DNA of 64,000 nt from Streptomyces sp. Go-475 (GTDB taxonomy: Bacteria; Actinomycetota; Actinomycetes; Streptomycetales; Streptomycetaceae). The position numbers and the translations under genes are program-made. The notes beneath the pieces are model-generated. The model saw only the letters and a program-made list of their open reading frames with translations. It had not been told where the DNA came from and ran no database searches. Shown here one piece after another: positions 24,147 to 32,549 of this stretch; the first letter of the stretch is position 1, and every line of letters starts with the position of its first letter. The stretch is from NCBI RefSeq assembly GCF_003330845.1, contig NZ_CP026121.1, positions 1-64,000 of the forward strand, written 5' to 3'.

Positions 24147-26759
24147 TCACGGGAGGAGTTCGACGTACCCGTCGCTGCCGTGGACGCGGATGCGCTGCCC
24201 GTCCCGGATCAGGCGGGTGGCCTGATGGACGCCGACGACGGCCGGCAGGCCGTACTCGCGGGCGATGACCGCGCCATGGGTCATCAGGCCGCCCACCTCC
24301 GTGACGAGACCCGCGATGCCGACGAACAGGGGCGACCAACTGGGGTCCGTGTAGGCCGTGACCAGGATGTCGCCCGCCTGGAGATCGGCCTGCGCCATGT
24401 CGAGGACGACGCGGGCCCTGCCCTCGATGGTCCCGGCGGAGACCGCCAGGCCGACCAGGGCGCCGTCCGGCACGTCGTCGCGCCGGTACGCCCCGTCGAC
24501 GGCCTCGCCGTCCGAGGTGAGCACCCGGGGCGGGGTGAGGGCCTGGTAGGAGCGGAACGCCTCCGCGCGCTGCCGGATGAGCCGGTCGTCCACCCGCTGC
24601 GAGCGCACCGCCTCGTGGAGCTCCTGGAAGGTGAGGTAGAAGACGTCCTCCCGCTCGGCGAGCACCCCGGCCCGGACGAGCCGCTCGGCCTCCCCCAGCA
24701 GGGCCTGCTTGTAGACGAAGTAGCGACTGACGATGTCGTATTTCGGGTACTCCCGGTACCCGATGAACGTGCGGACCCGGTCGATCATCCGCTTGGCCTC
24801 GTCGGCCTTCCGGTCCCCGTCCGGCAGGGCCCGCAGGCGCGACAGCACGTCCCGCTCCTTCTTCCGCGCCTCCTGCAGGCCTTGCTCGAAGCGCCGCCGG
24901 GCGGCGCCCGGTTCGAAGTTCCTGACGTTGTCGAGAATCGCCGGTACGAGCATGCCGGGGCGCTCGCTCCAGCGGGGCCTGGTGATGTCGATCTCGCCGG
25001 CGCAGCGCATTCCGTACCGGTCGAGGTAGGCCTCGATCGCGTCGCGTGCTTCGGTCCCGCCCGGGAGTTTCGGCAGCTCGTCCAGGAAGTCGTCGTCCTC
25101 GACGCCCTGCAGGAAGGCCACCACGTGCGGATGCGGGCGGATGACGTCCGCGACGTCGAGCAGGTCCAGTCCCATCTCCGAGGTGATGTTGCCGGGGGCG
25201 GACAGTGTGAGCGTGTCGGCCGCGTTCTTCTCCCCCAGCCACTCCAGCAGCTTGTCGTTGAGCCACCATGTGGCATCCATGCCGGCCATGATGACCTGCA
25301 TGCTCAGCCGGTCGCCGAGGACCCGCTTGTGCTCCGCGAAGGCCTCCAGGAGGAAGTCGAACAGCGCCGGCCCGCTCTTCGTCCGGATGTCGCGCCTCAG
25401 GGCGGCGATGGAGGCCTGGCTGCGTTCGACCAGCTCGGTGACGAGGGCCGGATCGGTCTCGATCGGGGCCGGGGCGCCGCCGGGCGGTGGCCCGCCGGGG
25501 CCCCGGTCCGGGAGCGACGGGACGAAATCGTCCCGCTCGAGGACGGTTTCCAGCGCGTCCCTGACCAGCGGGTCGCCCCTCCCCACGAGGTCCAGGAGGC
25601 CGGCGCGGCCCGTGGGCGTGGCCAGGCGCCGGGTGACGTCGACGAACAGCCTGCCGCCGGCCTCGTGCATGGGCGCCATGGCCGTCAGCTGCCACATGGA
25701 GAGCCCCAGGGGCTTCATGGGGTCGGTCATCATCTGCTGGTGGCCGACGGAGACGTAGACGTGGTTCTCCTGGTCGCCGGTCTCGGGGACGGGGAACAGT
25801 GTCGTGATCGGCCGGCTCTGAACGATCCGGAAGCCGTCGTCGGCCAGGCACCACTCGATGTCCTGCGGACGGCCGAAGTGCGCTTCGATCCGCCGCCCGA
25901 GCCGCACGAGCCGCACGACCTGGGCGTCCGTCAGCGCCGGCTGCTCCTGCCGCTGCGCGTCGATCGTCACCTGCTGCGTACCGCCACCCGGCAGGGCCTG
26001 CACGGCGCGCTGTTTGGCGGCGATCGTCTTGGCGACGACCTCGCCGTCGCGGACCTTGTAGACGTCCGGGTTCACCAGGCCGGAGACCAGGGCCTCGCCG
26101 AGGCCGTAGCCGGCGTCCACGGTGGCGACCTTACGGTTGCCCGTGACGGGGTCGGCCGTGAACAGGATGCCCGCGGCCTGCGGGAAGACCATCCGCTGCA
26201 CGACCACCGCCATGTGGACCGTGCGGTCGTCGACGCCGTTGCGCCGGCGGTAGGTCACGGCCCGCTCGGTGAAGAGCGAGGCCCAGCAGCGGCTGACGTG
26301 CCGCAGGATCGCCGACGCGCCGACGACGTTGAGGTACGTGTCCTGCTGGCCGGCGAACGAGGCCGTCGGCAGGTCTTCGGCGGTGGCGCTGGAACGGACG
26401 GCGAAGGCGGCCTCCTCGCCGAACGGTGCGAGCGCGCCGGTGATCGCCGCCGCGATGTCGGCCGGGACGGCGGTGTCTTCGATGGTGCGGCGGATCCGCG
26501 CGCTGAGCGTGCGGATCGCCTCCACGTCGTCCGGGTCCACGCGCGACAGCCGATCGAGGTCGTCGTCGATCGACGGCGCCTCCGCCATCGTCCGCCGGAA
26601 GGCGTCCGTCGTCACGCAGAAGCCGCCGGGGACGCTGACGCCCTCGATCCGTGACAGTTCGCCCAAGTGCGCGCCCTTGCCGCCCGCGACGGCGAGCTGT
26701 GTCCCGTCGATTTCCTGAAGGTCCAGCACGTACCTGTACGTCGACGACAACACACGCAC
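24147..26759 (-). CDS. rph: Rifamycin phosphotransferase
   Basis: An 870-residue three-domain enzyme of the PEP-synthase-like rifampin phosphotransferase family. It inactivates rifamycins by phosphorylating the ansa-chain C21 hydroxyl with ATP, giving AMP and phosphate. The N-terminal ATP-binding domain (about 1-315) has GGKGAHLGEL and AVRSSATAEDLPTASFAGQQ. The middle domain (about 330-750) is the rifamycin-binding part. The C-terminal swivelling phosphohistidine domain has GGLMTHGAVIAREYGLPAVV with the catalytic His828. The start is GTG 26759 behind GGGGA. A rifamycin-associated element lies 57 bp upstream, so induction by rifamycins is expected. No break is seen. Confidence 0.95.
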   Translation of the reverse strand: MRVLSSTYRYVLDLQEIDGTQLAVAGGKGAHLGELSRIEGVSVPGGFCVTTDAFRRTMAEAPSIDDDLDRLSRVDPDDVEAIRTLSARIRRTIEDTAVPADIAAAITGALAPFGEEAAFAVRSSATAEDLPTASFAGQQDTYLNVVGASAILRHVSRCWASLFTERAVTYRRRNGVDDRTVHMAVVVQRMVFPQAAGILFTADPVTGNRKVATVDAGYGLGEALVSGLVNPDVYKVRDGEVVAKTIAAKQRAVQALPGGGTQQVTIDAQRQEQPALTDAQVVRLVRLGRRIEAHFGRPQDIEWCLADDGFRIVQSRPITTLFPVPETGDQENHVYVSVGHQQMMTDPMKPLGLSMWQLTAMAPMHEAGGRLFVDVTRRLATPTGRAGLLDLVGRGDPLVRDALETVLERDDFVPSLPDRGPGGPPPGGAPAPIETDPALVTELVERSQASIAALRRDIRTKSGPALFDFLLEAFAEHKRVLGDRLSMQVIMAGMDATWWLNDKLLEWLGEKNAADTLTLSAPGNITSEMGLDLLDVADVIRPHPHVVAFLQGVEDDDFLDELPKLPGGTEARDAIEAYLDRYGMRCAGEIDITRPRWSERPGMLVPAILDNVRNFEPGAARRRFEQGLQEARKKERDVLSRLRALPDGDRKADEAKRMIDRVRTFIGYREYPKYDIVSRYFVYKQALLGEAERLVRAGVLAEREDVFYLTFQELHEAVRSQRVDDRLIRQRAEAFRSYQALTPPRVLTSDGEAVDGAYRRDDVPDGALVGLAVSAGTIEGRARVVLDMAQADLQAGDILVTAYTDPSWSPLFVGIAGLVTEVGGLMTHGAVIAREYGLPAVVGVHQATRLIRDGQRIRVHGSDGYVELLP

Positions 26760-26815
26760 CCTCGTTCCCCGTTTTCGCAGGTCCTGGTCTCGGTCGACGA
26801 TTCTGCGCCGTCCCC

Positions 26816-26835
26816 GGGGCCTTGCCGCAAGCCCC
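26816..26835 (-). promoter_or_regulatory. Rifamycin-associated element (RAE)
   Basis: On the minus strand this reads GGGGCTTGCGGCAAGGCCCC, an inverted repeat I recognise as the rifamycin-associated element found upstream of rifamycin-inactivating genes in actinomycetes. It ends 57 bp before the rph start. It is known to be needed for rifamycin-induced expression. Confidence 0.85.
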
Positions 26836-26858
26836 CCTGTGCGCTATAACTTGAGACA

Positions 26859-26880
26859 GGCAAGGAGAGGTCTCCTTGCC
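26859..26880. terminator. Hairpin between gntK and rph
   Basis: GGCAAGGAGA (26859-26868), GG, TCTCCTTGCC (26871-26880): 10-bp perfect arms with a 2-nt loop. It sits 40 bp after the gluconokinase stop and upstream of the rph promoter region. It would insulate rph from the gdh-gntK transcript. Confidence 0.55.
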
Positions 26881-26919
26881 TTCGTGTTTTTCTGCCACCG
26901 GTTCGTCCTGCTTTCCCGC

Positions 26920-27429
26920 TCAGGGTGAGGTGACGGCGGTGTGGGCGAGGGTGGCGGTCTCCTCCGGCGTACCGTCGATCGGGACGGCCGCCCCGGTTTC
27001 GTCCTCCCCCAGCGGTTCGAGGTCGGCGTACTGGGTGCGGAGCAGGTCGGGCGGCATGAAGTGGCCGCGCCTGGCGGTGAGCCGCGCGGCGATCAGCTCG
27101 GGCGAGCCGTCGAGGTGCAGGAAGAACACGCGCGGGGCGGCGGAGGCCAGCCGGTCGCGGTAGCGCCGCTTCAGTGCCGAGCAGGTCACCACCCCTCCGC
27201 TGTCCGCGTGGCCGGTCAGCCAGCGTGCGATCTCCTCCAGCCAGGGGCGGCGGTCCTCGTCGTCCAGTGGGTGACCGGCCCGCATCTTCGCCACGTTGGC
27301 TTCGGGGTGGAAGTCGTCCCCCTCGGCATAGGGAACACCGAGGCTCTGAGCCAGCGAGCGGCCCACCGTCGTCTTCCCCGAGCCCGACACGCCCATGACC
27401 ACGACCAGCGGAGCGGAGTCCTGAGACAT
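26920..27429 (-). CDS. gntK: Gluconokinase
   Basis: A 169-residue kinase that phosphorylates D-gluconate to 6-phosphogluconate, the entry to the pentose phosphate pathway. The P-loop is GVSGSGKTTVG. Family motifs follow: YAEGDDFHPEANVAKMRAGH with PLDDEDRRPWL, then CSALKRRYRDRL and RGHFMPPDLLRTQ. The ATG at 27429 has GGGAAGG upstream. It follows the glucose dehydrogenase gene by 35 bp, forming a two-gene glucose oxidation operon. Confidence 0.94.
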   Translation of the reverse strand: MSQDSAPLVVVMGVSGSGKTTVGRSLAQSLGVPYAEGDDFHPEANVAKMRAGHPLDDEDRRPWLEEIARWLTGHADSGGVVTCSALKRRYRDRLASAAPRVFFLHLDGSPELIAARLTARRGHFMPPDLLRTQYADLEPLGEDETGAAVPIDGTPEETATLAHTAVTSP

Positions 27430-27464
27430 CCGGCACCTTCCCTTCGAGTTCTCGTTGCCATCGT

Positions 27465-28511
27465 CTAGAGATCGACGACTACCTTGACGTCGTCCGGTCG
27501 CGGGGTGAACGCCTCCGTCGCGCGCTCCAGGGGCACCCGCCGGGTGATCACGCGCTCCAGCCACGACAGGTCGGCCTCGGCCAGGGCGTCGGCGGCCTGC
27601 CGGTAGTGACGCAGGTTGGCGTTGACGGAGCCCACCACCGCGTCGTTCTGCAGCACGATCTCCCTGTTGATCGCGCCCGCGTCGACGGTCATCCGGCGCC
27701 CGGCGGGTGACACGCCGGTCAGGCACACCACCCCGTACGGCGCGGTGCCGGTCAGGGCGGCCAGCACGGGCTCGTTCGCGCCCGTCGCCTCGATGACGAC
27801 GTCCGGGCATACGGCCGTGACGACCTGCTCGGTGTCCTTCGCGTGGTACGTGGCGCCCAGGTCCCGCACCAGGCCGGGCTTGGGGCCCTCGGTCACGCGG
27901 TCGAGGACGTGCACGTCCAGGCCTCGCTGCGTGCCGAGGAGCGCGGCGAGCAGGCCGATGGGGCCCGCGCCGGTCACCAGGACGCGCCGCGGCTCGAACC
28001 AGGAACGGCCACCGACACGCTCGACCTGTTCCCACGCCTTCGCCACCACGGTGGTCGGTTCCATGAGCACTCCGACGCGCTCCAGCTGCGGCTCCAGCCT
28101 CACCGCGTACTCGGTCTCCACGCACCACGCCTCGGCGCCGTAACCGTCGATCTCCTTGATGCCGCGCTCGGTGTAGCGGCCGTTGCGGCACATGTCGAAC
28201 TCCCCGCGTGCGCAGGCCCCGCACGGCTCGGGGTCGGGGCGGCGCACCACCCCGGCGACGAGGTCACCGGCCGAGAAGCCGCTTCCGGGGGGTGCCTGGC
28301 GCACCCGCCCGAGGGACTCGTGTCCCAGGACCAGCCGCTCGCGGCCCGGCGGGGCGGAGCCGTACTCGCCCCGGGCGATCTCCTTGTCCGTTCCGCACAC
28401 CCCCACCGCCAGGCCGTCCACCAACAGCTCGCCCGCGGCCGGGGCGGGGTCGGGCACCTCCCTCACCTCCACGGAGTCCTTGGTGCCGGGTCGCACAGTC
28501 ACCGCACGCAT
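27465..28511 (-). CDS. Glucose 1-dehydrogenase-like zinc dehydrogenase
   Basis: A 348-residue medium-chain zinc dehydrogenase. The catalytic zinc region is VGVCGTDKEIARGEYG with GHESLG. A structural zinc loop is partly kept (CGACARGEFDMC). The nucleotide-binding motif is VLVTGAGPIGLLAALLG, and IKEIDGYGAEAWC matches the archaeal/bacterial glucose 1-dehydrogenase subfamily. With gluconokinase directly behind it, the reaction is probably glucose to gluconolactone using NAD(P). The start is ATG 28511. It is divergent from the sirtuin gene. Confidence 0.88.
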   Translation of the reverse strand: MRAVTVRPGTKDSVEVREVPDPAPAAGELLVDGLAVGVCGTDKEIARGEYGSAPPGRERLVLGHESLGRVRQAPPGSGFSAGDLVAGVVRRPDPEPCGACARGEFDMCRNGRYTERGIKEIDGYGAEAWCVETEYAVRLEPQLERVGVLMEPTTVVAKAWEQVERVGGRSWFEPRRVLVTGAGPIGLLAALLGTQRGLDVHVLDRVTEGPKPGLVRDLGATYHAKDTEQVVTAVCPDVVIEATGANEPVLAALTGTAPYGVVCLTGVSPAGRRMTVDAGAINREIVLQNDAVVGSVNANLRHYRQAADALAEADLSWLERVITRRVPLERATEAFTPRPDDVKVVVDL

Positions 28512-28700
28512 CGCTCACCTCATCCCTCGCTCGGGCGGCGCGGGACGGGCACGCGCCGCTGTCCGACCGTCTGTCCCGTTCAGAGGGTTTCAGCACTGAT
28601 CGCGTGTGTCTTCGGGACACGACCGTGTCGGCGTCTCCGGGGGCTGCTGCTCGTCCCCGCGCGCGCACCGGGCGGGGCTGCCGTTCCGTACCCTGACGGC

Positions 28701-29606
28701 ATGCGCATGCGCCCCACCTTGAGCTGGACACCTGCCGAGGACCTGCCGCCGGGGACCACGGACCTGGAGCCGGTCGCCGACGCGCTGGGCACCGGCGGTG
28801 TGCTGGTGCTCAGCGGAGCGGGCCTCTCCACCGAGTCGGGCATCCCCGACTACCGGGGCGAGGGCGGGAGCCTGAGCCGGCACACACCGATGACGTACCA
28901 GGACTTCGTCGGCGGCGCCCAGGCCCGGCGCCGGTACTGGGCGCGCAGCCACCTCGGCTGGCGCACCTTCGGCCGGGCCGTGCCCAACGCCGGGCACCGG
29001 GCCGTGGCCGCGTTCGAGCGGCACGGTCTGCTCGCGGGCGTCATCACGCAGAACGTGGACGGCCTGCACCAGGCCGCCGGCAGCGAGGACGTCGTGGAAC
29101 TCCACGGCGCCCTGGACCGGGTCGTCTGCCTGTCCTGCGGCGCCCGCAGCCCGCGCCGCGAGCTGGCCCGGCGGCTGGAGGAGGCCAATCCGGGGTTCGA
29201 GCCGGTGGCCGCCGGGATCAATCCGGACGGTGACGCCGACCTCACGGACGACCAGGTCGCCGGTTTCCGCGTGGTGCCCTGCACGGTCTGCGGCGGCATC
29301 CTCAAACCGGACGTGGTGTTCTTCGGCGAGACCGTGCCGCCGCAGCGTGTCGAGCACTGCCGCGAGCTGGTCCGGGCGGCGTCCTCGCTGCTGGTCCTGG
29401 GCTCCTCGCTGACGGTGATGTCCGGGCTCCGCTTCGTCCGCCAGGCGGCCCAGGCCGGGAAGCCGGTGCTGATCGTCAACCGGGACCCGACCCGGGGCGA
29501 CCGGCACGCCCTGACCCGGGTGGCGCTCCCGCTGGGCACGGCCCTCACGACCGTGGCGGACCGGCTGGGCATCGCGGTCGACCGGCAGGCGCCGCCGAGC
29601 CCGTGA
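28701..29606 (+). CDS. NAD-dependent protein deacylase, SIR2 family
   Basis: A 301-residue sirtuin. NAD-binding motifs are GAGLSTESGIPDYRG (39-53) and TQNVDGLH, the catalytic base is His135 (VELHGAL), and zinc is held by CLSC (143/146) and CTVC (194/197). Later motifs GSSLTVMSG and LIVNRDPT complete the fold. The long insert between the cysteine pairs and a length near 300 fit the actinobacterial class II group. It would remove acetyl or other acyl groups from lysines in cytoplasmic proteins. The start is ATG 28701, with another in frame at 28707. Confidence 0.93.
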   Translation: MRMRPTLSWTPAEDLPPGTTDLEPVADALGTGGVLVLSGAGLSTESGIPDYRGEGGSLSRHTPMTYQDFVGGAQARRRYWARSHLGWRTFGRAVPNAGHRAVAAFERHGLLAGVITQNVDGLHQAAGSEDVVELHGALDRVVCLSCGARSPRRELARRLEEANPGFEPVAAGINPDGDADLTDDQVAGFRVVPCTVCGGILKPDVVFFGETVPPQRVEHCRELVRAASSLLVLGSSLTVMSGLRFVRQAAQAGKPVLIVNRDPTRGDRHALTRVALPLGTALTTVADRLGIAVDRQAPPSP

Positions 29607-29721
29607 CCGTGCGGGGCCTCCTCGGGGCCCGCTGTGGAAAGCGACTCCCGCCTCACAGGGAACGCACAGCCACTGTCCTTCCTCTTGCAGGGCGAAACCC
29701 CGCAACTGAGAGGAACGTGCT

Positions 29722-31707
29722 GTGCGTTCACGTACACGTATACGTCCGCGCCTGTACCCGGCCGGGTCGGTGGTGCTGGCCATCGCCGCCGCGGGATCCG
29801 TGCTGGCCGGGCCGGCCGGACCCGCGTTCGCCGCCGACGCGGCGGGACGCGCCGACCTGCGGGCGGATGTGAACCGCGACGGACGGGTCGATGTCACCGG
29901 CGGCAGCGACAAGAAGGGTGAGGACGGCTGGTCCGTCGAGCGTGGCGCCGTCTACCTGCCCAACATCGACGACGACGCCAAGCGGTGCCCCGTCACCGGG
30001 CCCGGCGGCAGCCCGCTGTCCGACGCGAAGTTGGCCGCGTGCAACGACGGCTCCGACACGCAGGTCAACGGCACCGAGGACGCCGCCGACCTCGCCCGGG
30101 TCAGATCCGTGCCCCTGCCGGGGCTTCCCGCCGACGCCAAGGGCAGCCTGAAGCTCACCACGGGCGGCAAGCACGCGCACCTCTTCCTCAAGCGGGCCGG
30201 GAAGTGGGTGCTGGTGACGTCCGAGACCCGGCTGACCGCCGCCGAGCTGCGTGCCGGTGCGGAGTTCGGTGTCGAGGCCACCGACGTCGTCCGGGACCGC
30301 GCGAAGTGGGACGGCCGCGCGGTGGTCCGGCTGACGGTGACCTCCGGCGGGAAGTCCACCTCCGACGCCGTGACCCTGCGCGTCGCACCGCTGCTGACCC
30401 ACCATCACCTGCAGGACACCCAGCAGGTGATGGTGAGCGAGGTCCAGGGGCAGGGCCCGTACAGCCGTCTGCAGCAGAAGTTCGTCGCCGAACTCGCGAA
30501 GGAGGTCGAGCAGGCCGGGGTCACCGCGCCGCTGGTCAAGTTCACGAAGTACGCCGACCCCTGGGCCCAGGACTTCGTCGAGCCGGCCTACGTCAGCATG
30601 ACCGGGCCGGGCGGCCGGCGGCACGTGATGCGGGTGATGCTGCGTTCCGCCCAGCCGAACCGGGACGCGGGCCGGGAACTGTTCGAGAAGGTGCGCGGCC
30701 GGGACATCGGCGTCGTGCAGGTGACCGACCGGGCGGAGCCCGACGACTGGTCACTGAACTCCATGGGGAACCTGGAGACGATCCCGCCGTACGCGCACAA
30801 CGGGCGCTCGTTCCCGGCCGGGCGGATCATCATGGGCGAGCGCAAGGACAGCGGGGCGCGTCCGTCGAAGGTGATGCGGACGATGCTCGCGTCGCAGGGC
30901 CTGCAGGACCCGCTGCTGCTGGACACCTCCTGGCTGGGCGTCGGGCACGTCGACGAGTTCGTGCAGTTCCTGCCCGCCGACACCCCGCGCGGCTGGCGCA
31001 TCGGCGTCGCCGACCCGGAGGCGGGGCTGGGGCTGCTGCGCGACGCCCAGCGCGACGGCCACGGCAAGACCAAGATGTTCTCCGTCCCGGGCCGCAGCGA
31101 CAGTCCGGCGCCCAAGGAGACCATCGACCAGGCGCTCGCCTCCCGTCACCTGGTGGCCGACAACCAGATGGCGGCGCGGCGCATCGCGGCCAACCTGGAG
31201 GTCCTCAAGCGCGAGACGGGGGTCACCGACGCGGAGATCGTGCGGGTGCCCGCGCTGTACACCCGTGACTCGGAGGCCCTGACCGCCGAGGGCGAGGAGA
31301 TTCCGGTGCCGCGTCTGACGCGCATGGGCGCCGGCTCCGACCTCGTGGACAGCCTCGGGGACCGCGGCCAGCAGAAGTGGCTCGCCGAGAACCCGGCCGC
31401 CCCGCGCGCGGCGGCTGCGCCGACGGTGATGACCAGCGCGTACGTTCCCGGCGCGGTCAACGGCGTGCTCCTGGCGCGCGACCGCTACCTCGCGCCGCGC
31501 CAGTGGGGGCCCGTCATCGGCGGCAAGGACATCTTCACGGAAGCCGTCACCGCCGCCTACCAGCGGGTCGGGCTGAAGGTGTCGTACATCGACGACTGGT
31601 ACACGTACCACCTCGGGATGGGTGAGGTGCACTGCGGCACCAACACCCTGCGCGACGCGACGGCGGCTTGGTGGCAGCGTCCGGCGGGGGGCCGTAACGG
31701 GGCCTAG
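29722..31707 (+). CDS. Secreted protein-arginine deiminase-like protein
   Basis: A 661-residue protein with a signal peptide (basic start, hydrophobic core, AFA before the cut near residue 37). The C-terminal catalytic domain of the PAD/guanidino-modifying superfamily covers about residues 250-660. The expected residues are an Asp in DPWAQDFVEP, a His in LGVGHVDEFVQ, a further Asp in the same region and the nucleophile Cys638 in GEVHCGTNTLR. PADs convert peptidyl-arginine to citrulline; true bacterial PADs are uncommon. The N-terminal part has Asp-rich repeats (DVNRDGRVDV) resembling a Ca-binding or dockerin-like loop. GTG 29722 follows GAGAGGAAC. Confidence 0.88.
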   Translation: MRSRTRIRPRLYPAGSVVLAIAAAGSVLAGPAGPAFAADAAGRADLRADVNRDGRVDVTGGSDKKGEDGWSVERGAVYLPNIDDDAKRCPVTGPGGSPLSDAKLAACNDGSDTQVNGTEDAADLARVRSVPLPGLPADAKGSLKLTTGGKHAHLFLKRAGKWVLVTSETRLTAAELRAGAEFGVEATDVVRDRAKWDGRAVVRLTVTSGGKSTSDAVTLRVAPLLTHHHLQDTQQVMVSEVQGQGPYSRLQQKFVAELAKEVEQAGVTAPLVKFTKYADPWAQDFVEPAYVSMTGPGGRRHVMRVMLRSAQPNRDAGRELFEKVRGRDIGVVQVTDRAEPDDWSLNSMGNLETIPPYAHNGRSFPAGRIIMGERKDSGARPSKVMRTMLASQGLQDPLLLDTSWLGVGHVDEFVQFLPADTPRGWRIGVADPEAGLGLLRDAQRDGHGKTKMFSVPGRSDSPAPKETIDQALASRHLVADNQMAARRIAANLEVLKRETGVTDAEIVRVPALYTRDSEALTAEGEEIPVPRLTRMGAGSDLVDSLGDRGQQKWLAENPAAPRAAAAPTVMTSAYVPGAVNGVLLARDRYLAPRQWGPVIGGKDIFTEAVTAAYQRVGLKVSYIDDWYTYHLGMGEVHCGTNTLRDATAAWWQRPAGGRNGA

Positions 31708-31722
31708 GCGGCAGGTGGTTAC

Positions 31723-31752
31723 GGCCCGGCCCCGTCGCCCCGGGGCCGGGCC
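31723..31752. terminator. Hairpin between convergent genes
   Basis: GGCCCGGCCCC (31723-31733), an 8-nt loop, GGGGCCGGGCC (31742-31752): an 11-bp perfect stem. It lies directly behind the deiminase gene and before the end of the convergent protease gene. Confidence 0.6.
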
Positions 31753-31854
31753 GGCCGGCGAGGACGTCGCGGCTGATCCGGCCCCGGCGCGCCATTGCCT
31801 CCCCTCTGGTCAGCGGCAGTTGTTCCGATGGCGGCCGTGATCAGGCGGTAGGCG

Positions 31855-32418
31855 TCAGTCCACGATCAGTTCGGCGCGTGGCGCCGGGGTCCGGCCGGTG
31901 AGCACGCGGCTGAAGTTGGCTTCGACCTCCGATTTCTCCGCCGCGTTCGGGTACGGGTTCGTGCAGGAGATGCCCGCGCTGGAGCCGGACATCAGGCTCG
32001 AGCACGGTCCGGGCTTGCGGTCGGGCAGGCCCAGGATGTGCCCGAGTTCGTGGGCGGAGATCCGGATGGTGTCGTAGCCCTGGTCGACGGCCTGGCGTCC
32101 GATGTAGACGGTTCCGTTGCCCAGGGTGGTGGGCAGGGCGCGCGGCCAGCCGTTGTCCGCCAGGATTCGTATGTTCGCCCGTTGCCCGGCGGTGACCGGC
32201 CGGAGCTCGACGGCGTCGACACTCGCGTTCCAGATGGCCGCGCCCCGGTCGACCGCGCTCTTGAACTCCGCTGCGCCGCCGGCGTCGTAGGTGAGGACCC
32301 GGGCGGCGAGGGTGGTGTCGGCCGGGCCGGGGGAAGCGGCCGCGGCGTGGCCGCCCGTCAGTGACAGGGCCATCAGGCAGGCGGCGGCGAGACCGCCGGT
32401 CAGCGTACGGACGCGCAT
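31855..32418 (-). CDS. Snapalysin-type zinc metalloprotease
   Basis: A 187-residue secreted small neutral protease of family M7. The signal peptide (MRVRTLTGG then a Leu/Ala core) ends near residue 28. The mature enzyme has the zinc motif SAHELGHILGLPD, i.e. HExxHxxGxxD with Asp as third ligand, the hallmark of snapalysin. The Met-turn follows in SLMSGSSAG. Two cysteines (GPCSS, ISCTN) probably form a disulfide. ATG 32418 has an AAGGAGG site. The LysR gene that often faces snapalysin genes is absent here. Confidence 0.92.
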   Translation of the reverse strand: MRVRTLTGGLAAACLMALSLTGGHAAAASPGPADTTLAARVLTYDAGGAAEFKSAVDRGAAIWNASVDAVELRPVTAGQRANIRILADNGWPRALPTTLGNGTVYIGRQAVDQGYDTIRISAHELGHILGLPDRKPGPCSSLMSGSSAGISCTNPYPNAAEKSEVEANFSRVLTGRTPAPRAELIVD

Positions 32419-32549
32419 GATCGACCTCCTTGTGGGGGAAGGGCAGTCGTGCTCATGACACTCGCAGGCCTCTTGCCCATGGAAGGTGGAGATGAATCCG
32501 TCGATTCGCGGACCGTGTCCCGGCGGACGAGCCCTCGGCGTCCGGTGGT

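Noticed and set aside
24090..26654. Long plus-strand frame opposite rph
   Set aside because: It is the mirror of the highly GC-biased rph gene, has no family resemblance and no ribosome site.
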